Below are positions 17,218-26,029 of a DNA stretch of 60,736 nt, one piece after another. The stretch covers positions 1 through 60,736 of the forward strand of contig JAQUBZ010000014.1 in NCBI GenBank assembly GCA_028686425.1, read 5' to 3'. The position numbers and the translations under genes were made by a program. Position 1 is the first letter of the stretch, and each line of letters opens with the position of its first letter. The notes beneath the pieces were generated by a model. The model saw only the letters and a list, made by a program, of their open reading frames with translations, was not told where the DNA came from and did not search any database. The DNA is from Bacteroidales bacterium (GTDB lineage Bacteria > Bacteroidota > Bacteroidia > Bacteroidales > UBA932).

Positions 17218-18573
17218 CAAATTATTGATAAAATCCGCTATCATTTGAAGTACTGCCGGAGAGATTGTCTCCTCAATAGTGGAATATTCTGTCGGAGCCC
17301 CTGTCTGACAATGTTGAAACAAATGATTCAGATCGGGGATTTCACAAATGGTCATATTCGTCTTTCCGTATTTTTCGGCAATGGCCTTATATGCCGGAAT
17401 ATTTATTTCCGCAACCACCTGTCTGTCTTTAGAACCGTTGAGTAAAAGTGCCGGACAATTGACTTTTATGATATTGTCCGAAGGATCGTATTTCAGGAAG
17501 TAATACATCCACGGATTGGTATATTCAGAGACCATTTTAGCAGCCTGATCTTCGGGAAGTCCTACCGACAACAATTTATCTTTGATACTTTTCTGAAGTT
17601 CCGGAGTATTATCTGATGAAGACTCAATCATATCCAGAACGGTATAATACAATCCGAGATAAGATTGCTGCGCTTCGGGAGCAAGGCCACTCACCTCCAA
17701 CAGTTTTTTCAATTGCACTCGAAGTGTCTGAATACCGGTTATTGAAGGACCGGCAAGCGAAACAATGAAAGCGACATCACTTCTGCGTTCTGCCACCATA
17801 TAATTGATTACACCACCTTCACTATGCCCTATCAGACCTATCTTGGAGGTGTTAATATCCTTATTGGATTTCAAATAATCAAAAGCTGCTTCTGCATCAT
17901 AAGACAAATCGAGCGAATTTCCGCCGGGATTTCCGTTTCCGGACTCTCCCACTCCCCTGTCATCATATCTTAAAACAGCTATTCCATTGCGAGTCAGGTA
18001 GTCTGATAACACAGCAAATGGTTTGTGTCCCATCAATTCTTCATCCCTGTTTTGCGAACCGCTACCGCTGATTAACACAACTGCAGGGAATGGCCCTTTT
18101 CCTTGCGGTACGGTAAGGGTTCCGGCAAGAGTGAAGTTCTCTTTTGTATTTGTAAATATCACCTTTTCAGAATGATAAGGAAATGGAGGCTGCGGTGTCT
18201 GAGGCCTTTTCAGTGCTTCCCTTTCCCCTTTTGCAAGGTTTAGCGGAAAAGACATTCCATTTTGAGTATATTTTCCGGCAAAGCTGTTGATTACAAACAT
18301 ACCTTCATATATGGCATTAAACTGCTTCATCTCAATCTTGAGATTTAATGAATCAAATGTCACTGTCACAGGCATCTTATATAAGCTTTGTTGTGGAACA
18401 TCAAGCGTTGCCGTATAACCGTCTGCTGTGGCAGAAATATCAAAACCGAGCACAAGTTCCGTTCCTGCGGCATTCAGTGTTCCTTTCCAATATCCTTCAA
18501 TATTTTGAGCCGTAAGTGAGGTTATACCTATTAAAAGAAATAAACTCGAGAAAATAAGTCGCATTGTCTTCAT
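17215..18573 (-). CDS. Secreted alpha/beta-hydrolase (serine esterase/acyl hydrolase type)
   Basis: 452 residues with a Sec signal peptide (~1-22, ending TAQ). Residues ~25-120 are a beta-rich N-terminal domain (IEGYWKGTLNAAGTELVLGFDIS) seen in Bacteroidota hydrolases. Residues ~135-450 are an alpha/beta-hydrolase: oxyanion region VLISGSGSQNRDEELMGHKPF, R-Y-D-D-R-G-V-G-E-S, nucleophile elbow GHSEGG, and an Asp in LLLNGSKDRQV plus a His in DLNHLFQHC. The fold and the G-x-S-x-G site are clear, but the ester or amide substrate is not. It is 15 nt downstream of the amylase gene and probably co-transcribed with it from the phosphofructokinase promoter. Confidence 0.85.
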   Translation of the reverse strand: MKTMRLIFSSLFLLIGITSLTAQNIEGYWKGTLNAAGTELVLGFDISATADGYTATLDVPQQSLYKMPVTVTFDSLNLKIEMKQFNAIYEGMFVINSFAGKYTQNGMSFPLNLAKGEREALKRPQTPQPPFPYHSEKVIFTNTKENFTLAGTLTVPQGKGPFPAVVLISGSGSQNRDEELMGHKPFAVLSDYLTRNGIAVLRYDDRGVGESGNGNPGGNSLDLSYDAEAAFDYLKSNKDINTSKIGLIGHSEGGVINYMVAERRSDVAFIVSLAGPSITGIQTLRVQLKKLLEVSGLAPEAQQSYLGLYYTVLDMIESSSDNTPELQKSIKDKLLSVGLPEDQAAKMVSEYTNPWMYYFLKYDPSDNIIKVNCPALLLNGSKDRQVVAEINIPAYKAIAEKYGKTNMTICEIPDLNHLFQHCQTGAPTEYSTIEETISPAVLQMIADFINNL

Positions 18574-18588
18574 GTTATTGAGTATTAA

Positions 18589-20082
18589 TTATTTATCTGA
18601 AATATCCATTCTCATATAATCGCGAGCCGATACCTTTAAATGCACCGTCTGCTCTTTTTTCCTTATTCCGAGGTAATCAAATGCAAGTTGCGGCACAAAC
18701 ACATCAACTTCAACTGGTTCGTATGCAAAATTTGCAACAATTACCATTGCGGCCCCATCATACCCACGCATAAATGCAAACTGTTTTTCAGAATCGAAAT
18801 GGTCCGATGTTGGGTTGACATACATCAAATCAAATGTCTTTCCTTTTGAAAACATGGCATCTGCCGTGGCGATTTTCATCAGTCTGCAATATTCTTTATA
18901 AACCACAAGTTCATCCACTTTCGTCTTGTTTTCAAGCCATCTTTTAATGGAAGGAACTATACAATAGTCATAAATAGAGGTCCTTCCGTCTATCTGGCTG
19001 AATCCTTCCTGTTCCATTCCTCTCTCTCCAAATTCCTGACCGAAATAGATCATGAACGGAGATGTGTTGAACAATAATGATACCGCAAGTGCAGGAAAGG
19101 CAGCTCTTCCGGCCCCTGCATAATAATCTGAAGCAACTCTCTGCTCGTCGTGGTTTTCAAGAAAATTCAACATTTTAGATTGCAAATCTCCAAGATACTG
19201 CCACTCGGCGGTAATCGCAGAGGCCGGACCTGTTCCGGTAAGAATCTTTCTCAAAGTGTCGTAGAATCCCGATTTATCATACAGATAGTCAAACCCGCCT
19301 ATCTCGGAATACTTTCTGTAATTATCTTTTTGATATACCTCTGCTATAAAATAGATATTTGGAAAAAACACTTTCAGCTCACTGAACGCCCAACCAAAAA
19401 ATTCGGCAGGAACCATTTCCACCATATCGCACCTGAATCCGTCAACTCCCTTTTTAGCCCAGAAAAAGAGGATTTCCAACATTTTATGCCATGTGTTTTT
19501 ATTGTCGTAATTCAACTTTACGGTATCGTACCAGTCGTTGAGTGTCGGATCCGGTCTGAAACAATCGTTGCCGGTGGCTTTTGCGGGGTTTTCGATATAA
19601 TCGCTTTTCAGCTCTTTCGGAAGTGAAAGGGGCTTATCCAAAAAATAAAAATTGTCTTTGGTGAAATATGATGTATATTCTCTGTAAACGTGATTAGGTA
19701 CAAAATCGATGATGACATCAATTCCTGCATTGTGAGTTCTTTCGACCATTGATTGAAATTCGGCCATTCTGTTGTCCATATTGACAGCAAGTGCGGGATC
19801 GACATCGAAATAGTTTCTTATTGCGTAAGGAGAGCCGGCTTCACCCTTGACTATGGATTTATTGCATGAAGGTATCGTCTTGAAGTCGGTTTTGGTTGCA
19901 TGGGATATTATACCGGTGTACCAAATGGCGCTTACTGACAGTTTTTTAATCTTTTTGAGCACATCGGCAGTAATATCATTGAATTTACCGCTGCCGTTTT
20001 TCAAATAAGAGCCTCCGGAAACACAGTCTCTTTTTCCGAAAGCTCTCAATAACAATTGATATATTATAACTTTACCCTCCAT
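18589..20082 (-). CDS. GH13 alpha-amylase family glycosidase, probably intracellular
   Basis: 497 residues with no signal peptide. The four GH13 conserved regions are present: DFVPNH (region I), GFRCDMVEM with the nucleophile Asp (II), FIAEVY with the acid/base Glu (III), and FLENHDEQR with the transition-state Asp (IV). A small C-terminal beta domain begins near residue 430. The start (KVIIYQLLLRAFGKRD) indicates a cytoplasmic maltodextrin- or glycogen-degrading enzyme. It follows the PPi-type phosphofructokinase gene by 16 nt, consistent with feeding sugar from storage polysaccharide into glycolysis. Confidence 0.9.
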   Translation of the reverse strand: MEGKVIIYQLLLRAFGKRDCVSGGSYLKNGSGKFNDITADVLKKIKKLSVSAIWYTGIISHATKTDFKTIPSCNKSIVKGEAGSPYAIRNYFDVDPALAVNMDNRMAEFQSMVERTHNAGIDVIIDFVPNHVYREYTSYFTKDNFYFLDKPLSLPKELKSDYIENPAKATGNDCFRPDPTLNDWYDTVKLNYDNKNTWHKMLEILFFWAKKGVDGFRCDMVEMVPAEFFGWAFSELKVFFPNIYFIAEVYQKDNYRKYSEIGGFDYLYDKSGFYDTLRKILTGTGPASAITAEWQYLGDLQSKMLNFLENHDEQRVASDYYAGAGRAAFPALAVSLLFNTSPFMIYFGQEFGERGMEQEGFSQIDGRTSIYDYCIVPSIKRWLENKTKVDELVVYKEYCRLMKIATADAMFSKGKTFDLMYVNPTSDHFDSEKQFAFMRGYDGAAMVIVANFAYEPVEVDVFVPQLAFDYLGIRKKEQTVHLKVSARDYMRMDISDK

Positions 20083-20098
20083 AGCAAAGTTAATGCAA

Positions 20099-21331
20099 TT
20101 ACCAATTCAAAATTTTATGAAAATCGTAATTTTCAGGATCCGGAAGGTATTTCTTGGCTGCTTCGTAATCTGCAGGGATAATGTAATGAACCAGATGTTT
20201 GTAAATACCTTGCGCAAGATCTCCCTCTATATCAACCATGCGAGGCAGAATTTTACCTGTATTTGGGTCCTGGAAATCTTTCAGATACAAAGGTCTGATA
20301 CGTCCGATGGTGTCAACATATACCATACATCCTGTTTCTCCGCGGGCAAACAATTCATACACGCCGAATCCGAGCTGTGAGCAGTACATAAGGTCGTATG
20401 AAATAGGAGCCTGACATCTGATATCGTATCCTATCTCGATAGGACGGGTTTTAATCTTGATGCCGAGTTCGCTAAGTTTGATTTCGAGAATATCGTTGAA
20501 CAATTGGGCTTTGGAAATCTTGCCGAGTTCGGGATGTCCGTGTTCGTCGTATGTAAATTTAACTCCTGTAGCCTTAAGTTCCTCTTCGTCAAGAAGATGA
20601 AATACACCTTCCGAAAGCATGATACCGCCGTAAGGAATACCCATCAACTTTCTTTTGATGATTGATGATACCGACAGCTTGATAATCTTGTCAACAGTGA
20701 TTTCTGTTTTGTTGAACATTTCAGGGATGATAATCATCGGATAGTGACATGAAGCCCCGATACCGAGTGCAAGATGCCCTGCACTACGACCCATGGCTGA
20801 AACGATAAACCAATTGCCTGAAGTACGTGCATCTTCGTAAACCGTTGTGGCAATACGAGTTCCCTCTGCCTTTGCCGAATTGTACCCGAATGTAGGGGTA
20901 TTCAGCGGAAGCGGAAGGTCGTTATCAATGGTTTTTGGAACATGTATGTTCTTAATAGAATAATTCCTTGCTGTCAGGAACTTTGCGATTCTGTTGGCTG
21001 TTGAAGCCGTATCATCACCACCGACAGTCACAAGCAATTTGATATTGTTTTCCTCAAATAATTTCAGATTAAAATTCTCCGCATAATCCTTATCTGTGGG
21101 TTTATAACGACTCATCATCAGATAGGAACCACCTCTGTTGAATATTGAATCCGCCATCACAAAATCGAGTTCGCAATAAGATGGATTTGGTAAAAAAAGG
21201 CCTTTATAGCCACCATGAAGACCGAGCACTCTGTATCCTTGAGCAATAAACGCTTTAGTTATGCTTCCCACAACCGTATTCATTCCCGGAGCAGGTCCTC
21301 CACCCGTTAAAATAATAATTGATTCTTTCAT
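20099..21331 (-). CDS. pfp: 6-phosphofructokinase, pyrophosphate-dependent type by signature
   Basis: 410 residues from the ATG at 21331, chosen because it places GGGPAPGMN at 9-17 as in homologues; the frame extends to 21379 without recognisable sequence. The diagnostic positions are TVGGDDTAS (Asp where ATP enzymes have Gly in GGDGS) and PKTIDNDLPLP (Lys where ATP enzymes have Gly in PGTIDND). Both favour PPi over ATP as phosphoryl donor. Other active-site segments are VSAMGRSAGHLALGIG and PEMFNKTE. A PPi enzyme is reversible and pairs well with the pyruvate phosphate dikinase at 56217. It leads a three-gene minus-strand run with the amylase and hydrolase. Confidence 0.9.
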   Translation of the reverse strand: MKESIIILTGGGPAPGMNTVVGSITKAFIAQGYRVLGLHGGYKGLFLPNPSYCELDFVMADSIFNRGGSYLMMSRYKPTDKDYAENFNLKLFEENNIKLLVTVGGDDTASTANRIAKFLTARNYSIKNIHVPKTIDNDLPLPLNTPTFGYNSAKAEGTRIATTVYEDARTSGNWFIVSAMGRSAGHLALGIGASCHYPMIIIPEMFNKTEITVDKIIKLSVSSIIKRKLMGIPYGGIMLSEGVFHLLDEEELKATGVKFTYDEHGHPELGKISKAQLFNDILEIKLSELGIKIKTRPIEIGYDIRCQAPISYDLMYCSQLGFGVYELFARGETGCMVYVDTIGRIRPLYLKDFQDPNTGKILPRMVDIEGDLAQGIYKHLVHYIIPADYEAAKKYLPDPENYDFHKILNW

Positions 21332-21376
21332 TGTTTTATGATAATAAATAACTGATTTCCTATTTTTTTCCAGCTG

Positions 21377-21384
21377 CAAAAGTA
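21377..21384 (-). promoter_or_regulatory. -7 promoter element for the phosphofructokinase-amylase-hydrolase run
   Basis: Minus-strand TACTTTTG lies 45 nt upstream of the phosphofructokinase start, in the divergent spacer with ligA. Confidence 0.45.
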
Positions 21385-21406
21385 GTACTTTTTCATAAAA
21401 AAAGCG

Positions 21407-21414
21407 TATTTTTG
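21407..21414 (+). promoter_or_regulatory. -7 promoter element for ligA
   Basis: TATTTTTG is 15 nt before the ligA ATG at 21430. Confidence 0.45.
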
Positions 21415-21429
21415 TAATATTTATAATGT

Positions 21430-23463
21430 ATGGAAAAAGTTACACGAACACACGCACGGGAGCGCATCAGCGAGTTGAAAAAAGAACTGAATTTTCACAA
21501 CCACAATTATTACGTTTTAAACGCTCCTGTTATATCTGATTTTGAATATGATATATTAATGCAGGAGCTGCAGGGGCTTGAAAAGAAGTTTCCGGAGCTA
21601 ATCACGCCTGACTCTCCTTCACAAAAAGTGGGCAGCGATCTGGATGCCTCCTCTGCAGGAGCCGACACCGAATTTGCACAAGTGGCTCATAAATATCCAA
21701 TGCTCTCACTTGGAAATACTTACAATCGGGGAGAATTGATAGATTTCAATCAGAGAATCGCTAAAACCGTATCACAGCCATACACATTTTCATGTGAACT
21801 CAAGTTTGACGGAACAGCCATCTGCCTTACTTACATTGACGGGAAGCTATCGCGTGCCTTAACTCGCGGAGATGGCACAAAAGGAGATGATGTCACACGT
21901 AATGTGCTAAAAATAAAGACTATTCCCACCATTCTACATGGAAGCGACATTCCCGAAGAATTTGAAATAAGAGGCGAAATATTCATGCCGTACAAAGATT
22001 TTGACAGGCTCAATGCTGAAAGACTTGAAGATGAAGAGGCTCCGTTTGCCAATCCGCGGAATGCCGCCTCAGGCTCTCTTAAATTGCTCAATCCATCCCT
22101 CATGGCGGAGCGGGGACTGGATTGTGTCCTTTACCATATAATTGGTGATAATCTCCCTTTCAAAACACATATTGAAGCAATTGAGGCAGCATGCAGATGG
22201 GGATTGCCTGTTTCCGAATACAGCAAGAAGGCTTATTCCATAGAAGAGGCTCTCGAATATATTGATGTCTGGGATGAAAAACGAAAGTTCCTCCCATTTG
22301 CAACCGATGGTATTGTCATCAAAGTCAATGAGTTGGATCTCCAAAAGCAGCTTGGGTTCACCTCCAAATCTCCGCGATGGGCCACAGCTTTCAAATTCAA
22401 GCCTGAACAGGCCCTTACTCCATTGTTATCTATTGATTATCAGGTAGGAAGGACCGGAGCTATCACCCCTGTTGCCAATCTTGAACCGGTTCAACTTTCC
22501 GGAACAGTAGTCAAAAGGGCCTCTCTTCACAATAAAGACCAAATGGATATGCTCGACATTCACATTGGCGATTATGTTTATGTCGAAAAAGGTGGTGAAA
22601 TCATCCCTAAAATTACAGCCGTAGAGGTGAGCAAACGCCCACAAAGCGCCACAATCCCGGCATTTCCCGTAATTTGTCCCGATTGCGGAACTCCTCTTGT
22701 AAGAGATGAGGATCAGGCTAAGCACTATTGTCCCAATTACGAGCACTGTCCGACACAAATCAAAAGCAAATTCATCCATTTTGTGTCCCGCAAGGCAATG
22801 GATATTCTTGCAGGTGAAGCAACCATCAACATGTTGTATAACAAGGGATATATCAAAGATTTACCCGATCTTTACAAACTGACCGGTGAGCAGCTGCTCA
22901 CACTTGACGGATGGAAGCGGAAATCTGCGGACAATTTTCTTGCAAGCATTGAGCGCTCTAAGAGCGTTCCGTTTGAGAGGGTCCTTTTCGCTTTGGGAAT
23001 AAGATATATTGGGGAAACTACGGCAAAGATGTTATCTTTGCACTTTAAAAATATTGACAATTTGCGAGTGGCAACAAAGGAAGATTTGCTTCAAGTCGAT
23101 GAGATTGGAGAGACAATGGCAGATTCAATGGCTGAATATTTCAAGGATGCCGCCCACATAGACACCATTGAGCAATTGAGAAATTTCGGACTTCACTTTG
23201 AAATCAATGAAAGTGCAATCGGTAAGCTGTCGGACAATCTTGGAGGTGCCGTAATTGTCATAACAGGCGTATTTTCCGTTTCAAGGGAAGAGATGAAGCA
23301 TCTTATTGATGCTCACGGCGGTAAAAATGCCGGTTCCATCAGCGGAAATACGACATATTTGATTGCCGGAGATAAGTCCGGACCGGAAAAGATTAAGAAA
23401 GCCGAGAAACTCGGAACAACTGTACTGACCGAACAACAATTTTATGAACTAATTAAAAAATAA
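21430..23463 (+). CDS. ligA: NAD-dependent DNA ligase
   Basis: 677 residues, normal for LigA. Order of domains: Ia NAD-binding (HNHNYYVLNAPVISDFEYD), adenylation with the KxDG lysine at K125 (ELKFDG), GEIFMP, DGIVIKVN, and an OB fold (YQVGRTGAITPVANLEPV). These are followed by the four-Cys zinc finger (CPDCGTP...CPNYEHCP), the helix-hairpin-helix domain (~500-590) and the C-terminal BRCT (~595-677). It seals nicks in replication and repair using NAD. It heads a tightly packed run with the flavodiiron gene 6 nt downstream. Confidence 0.97.
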   Translation: MEKVTRTHARERISELKKELNFHNHNYYVLNAPVISDFEYDILMQELQGLEKKFPELITPDSPSQKVGSDLDASSAGADTEFAQVAHKYPMLSLGNTYNRGELIDFNQRIAKTVSQPYTFSCELKFDGTAICLTYIDGKLSRALTRGDGTKGDDVTRNVLKIKTIPTILHGSDIPEEFEIRGEIFMPYKDFDRLNAERLEDEEAPFANPRNAASGSLKLLNPSLMAERGLDCVLYHIIGDNLPFKTHIEAIEAACRWGLPVSEYSKKAYSIEEALEYIDVWDEKRKFLPFATDGIVIKVNELDLQKQLGFTSKSPRWATAFKFKPEQALTPLLSIDYQVGRTGAITPVANLEPVQLSGTVVKRASLHNKDQMDMLDIHIGDYVYVEKGGEIIPKITAVEVSKRPQSATIPAFPVICPDCGTPLVRDEDQAKHYCPNYEHCPTQIKSKFIHFVSRKAMDILAGEATINMLYNKGYIKDLPDLYKLTGEQLLTLDGWKRKSADNFLASIERSKSVPFERVLFALGIRYIGETTAKMLSLHFKNIDNLRVATKEDLLQVDEIGETMADSMAEYFKDAAHIDTIEQLRNFGLHFEINESAIGKLSDNLGGAVIVITGVFSVSREEMKHLIDAHGGKNAGSISGNTTYLIAGDKSGPEKIKKAEKLGTTVLTEQQFYELIKK

Positions 23464-23469
23464 TCATAT

Positions 23470-24657
23470 ATGAAGCAGATAAAAATAGATGAAAATGTTT
23501 TTTATGTAGGAACGAATGATCGAAAGAAATCCCTTTTTGAAAACAACTGGCCACTTCCGTTCGGTGTGTCATATAATTCGTATCTCGTGGCAGACAAGCA
23601 TACCGCACTAATCGATACTTTGGAGTACGGTTCTAAAAGCGACTATTTTGACACCATAAATGCACTTCTTGACGGAAGACCATTGGATTACCTGATTATC
23701 AACCATTTGGAGCCGGACCATTCAAGTATGATTGGAGAAGTCATGAATCGTTATCCTCAAGTAAAAGTTGTGGGCAGCAGGCAGTGTCAACGCCTCCTGA
23801 CTTCATATTATTCAGTGCCTGAGGAGCAAGTCGTTGAGATTAAAGATGAGGATATTCTTGATTTGGGTACTCACAAACTCTCATTCGTTATGATTCCGTG
23901 GGTTCACTGGCCTGAAACAATGGTAACTTATGATACAACCGCCAAAATAGCCTTTACATGCGATGCTTTCGGCTCTTTCGGAACGCTTGACGGCGCTATA
24001 TTTGATGATGAGACAGACAGTTCCAAATATGAAGATGAGATGCGCAGATATTACTCCAATATCGTGGGTAAATACTCCGTAAACGTCCAAAAAGCATTTG
24101 AGAAGTTGAAAGATGTGGAAATCGGGACAATTTGTCCTTCCCACGGCCTTATATGGAGATCGAATCCACAAAAGGTACTCTCTCTCTACAACAAATGGTG
24201 CAATTGGCAAAGTGAAGATGGAGTGGTCATCGTATATGCTTCAATGTACGGCAATACCGAAAAGATGGCCGACTATGTAGCGAGAGTTCTTGCAGAAGAA
24301 GGGGTCAGACAGATTAGAATATTTGATGTTTCAAAAACCCACCCTTCTTTTATTTTGAGTGAAATCTGGAAATATAAAGGTCTTATCCTCGGCACTTGCG
24401 CATATAACGGAGAGATGCATCCTCAGATGGGACTGCTTTGCAGCGAGCTTCATATTTCGGCTCCTAAAAATAAAATTGTCGCCTTGTTCGGATCATCCAC
24501 TTGGAATGGTGCGGGAGGAAAAGCCCTGACTGCATTTGCACAGCAGGAAGGATTTGAAACTATAGCCGAGTGTGTTCAGATTTCAGGCAAAGCAGAAGAT
24601 GGTAAATTCGCACAATTGGAAGAAATGGCAAAGTTATTTGCCTCTAAAATGAAATAA
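23470..24657 (+). CDS. Flavodiiron protein (A-type flavoprotein, O2/NO reductase)
   Basis: 395 residues. The N-terminal metallo-beta-lactamase-like domain carries the di-iron ligands H79, E81, D83 and H84 in NHLEPDHSS, His in MIPWVHWPE, Asp in FTCDAFGSFG and His in CPSHGLIW. The C-terminal flavodoxin domain starts near residue 255 with VIVYASMYGNTEKMA (FMN loop). No rubredoxin domain is attached. Such enzymes reduce O2 to water or NO to N2O in the cytoplasm and protect anaerobes. Which gas is preferred cannot be told. It is packed between ligA and the thioesterase gene. Confidence 0.93.
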   Translation: MKQIKIDENVFYVGTNDRKKSLFENNWPLPFGVSYNSYLVADKHTALIDTLEYGSKSDYFDTINALLDGRPLDYLIINHLEPDHSSMIGEVMNRYPQVKVVGSRQCQRLLTSYYSVPEEQVVEIKDEDILDLGTHKLSFVMIPWVHWPETMVTYDTTAKIAFTCDAFGSFGTLDGAIFDDETDSSKYEDEMRRYYSNIVGKYSVNVQKAFEKLKDVEIGTICPSHGLIWRSNPQKVLSLYNKWCNWQSEDGVVIVYASMYGNTEKMADYVARVLAEEGVRQIRIFDVSKTHPSFILSEIWKYKGLILGTCAYNGEMHPQMGLLCSELHISAPKNKIVALFGSSTWNGAGGKALTAFAQQEGFETIAECVQISGKAEDGKFAQLEEMAKLFASKMK

Positions 24658-24658
24658 T

Positions 24659-25036
24659 ATGGGTGAAGAGTTAAAGGTTGGACAAAAATATAGTGTAGAG
24701 CACATCGTTAGGGATAATGAAACGGCAATTGCTTATGATTCCGGGGCACAGAATGTATATTCTACTCCCGCCCTTGTTGCAATTATGGAGTGTGCTGCTT
24801 TCAATATGGCCCGCGATGCCGGTCATGAAACTGTCGGCACAATTGTCAACATAGAGCATAAAAGGGCTTGCAAACCGGGGTCAAAAGTGATTTCCACCGC
24901 AGAACTTACAGTTATTGACGGCAACAAGTTGTCATTCAATGTCACAGTTACCGATGACGGTGGCAACATCCTCGGAACAGGAACACACGGAAGATATATT
25001 ATCGATCCCGCCAAATTTCTAAAAAAGTTGGAATAG
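24659..25036 (+). CDS. Hotdog-fold thioesterase (FlK-like)
   Basis: 125 residues. The single hotdog domain has YSTPALVAIMECAAFN (~34-49, Thr and Glu at FlK-like catalytic positions) and NIEHKRACKPGSKVISTAEL (~64-83, with the catalytic His). Family members hydrolyse acyl-CoA thioesters; FlK itself acts on fluoroacetyl-CoA, but most homologues have unknown substrates, so a general acyl-CoA housekeeping role is likelier. It starts one base after the flavodiiron stop and its stop directly abuts the next ATG. Confidence 0.85.
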   Translation: MGEELKVGQKYSVEHIVRDNETAIAYDSGAQNVYSTPALVAIMECAAFNMARDAGHETVGTIVNIEHKRACKPGSKVISTAELTVIDGNKLSFNVTVTDDGGNILGTGTHGRYIIDPAKFLKKLE

Positions 25037-25981
25037 ATGGCACGTTTGAAAGATAGGGCTTTGCAGACATACAATGATGTCAGACAATTTATCACCATAG
25101 ATATATGGCGGCTTGACTTCTCCAAGTTGAGCAAGGTCAAAGCCAATCTTATCAAACATTTGAAAATACTGATTATCACACTGCATAAGTTTTTCTCCCA
25201 GAGAATCGGGCGCGAAGCTGTAGCACTCAGCTATTTCGGAATGATGGCTTTAGTGCCGATGGTTGCGGTAATTTTGTTCGTTTCCAACGGATTCGGACTT
25301 GACAAGGCACTTTCGGATATGCTGTTCAAATCATTTCCTACAAGTACACAGTTGATCAATGTAATCCTCGGATGGGCCAATAATATCATAGTGTCAACCA
25401 ATAAGGGAGCTTTCGGATGGATAAGCTTCCTTACATTTGTCTGGCTCGTTATTTGGTTAATGTTAAACATTGAGCAGGCATTTAACAGAATTTGGAATGT
25501 GGAGAAGTCGAGAAGCATACTAAAGAGAGTTGCCGTTTATTTTACAATTCTCTTCCTTGCGCCTTTCGTACTGCTGCTTTTCCTTTACGGATGGGCTTAC
25601 TACGCGAGGTTTGTTAATGACATTCAGATATATCTCGGATTTTTCAGTTTTTTGACGACCAATCTGTTCTGGGTGATATTTTACGGTGTGGCATTACTTG
25701 TGCTCTCACTCATTTACAAGTTCATACCGCATGCAAAAGTGAGTTACAGGGCTGCCTTGAAAGGAGCAATTGTCTCTGCCGCCGCATTTATTGTATTACA
25801 GTACTTGTACATGGAGACACAGTTGATGGTCACACGATTAAGTGCCGTTTACGGAGCATTTGCCGCCGTACCTTTATTTATGGTCTGGATGAATTTCTGC
25901 TGGTTTATCATTTTATTCGGAGCAGAACTTTCATACGGCTTCCAACACGTTGAAAATTATGACTTTACAAAGAAAATATAA
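25037..25981 (+). CDS. YihY/BrkB family inner-membrane protein
   Basis: 314 residues with about six hydrophobic helices. Family features include the entry LHKFFSQRIGREAVALSYFGMMALVPMVAVIL (~50-81), FGWISFLTFVWLVIWLMLNIEQAFNRIWNVE (~117-147), and the late IYKFIPHAKVSYRAALKGAIVSAAAF and AVYGAFAAVPLFMVWMNFCWFIILFGAELSYGF. The old name RNase BN is a misannotation for this family; its transport or envelope role is not established. The ATG follows the thioesterase stop with no gap. Confidence 0.92.
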   Translation: MARLKDRALQTYNDVRQFITIDIWRLDFSKLSKVKANLIKHLKILIITLHKFFSQRIGREAVALSYFGMMALVPMVAVILFVSNGFGLDKALSDMLFKSFPTSTQLINVILGWANNIIVSTNKGAFGWISFLTFVWLVIWLMLNIEQAFNRIWNVEKSRSILKRVAVYFTILFLAPFVLLLFLYGWAYYARFVNDIQIYLGFFSFLTTNLFWVIFYGVALLVLSLIYKFIPHAKVSYRAALKGAIVSAAAFIVLQYLYMETQLMVTRLSAVYGAFAAVPLFMVWMNFCWFIILFGAELSYGFQHVENYDFTKKI

Positions 25982-26029
25982 GCTAAAATATAATTATTGA
26001 AGAGAGATTTGCACTATTAATACCGATAT

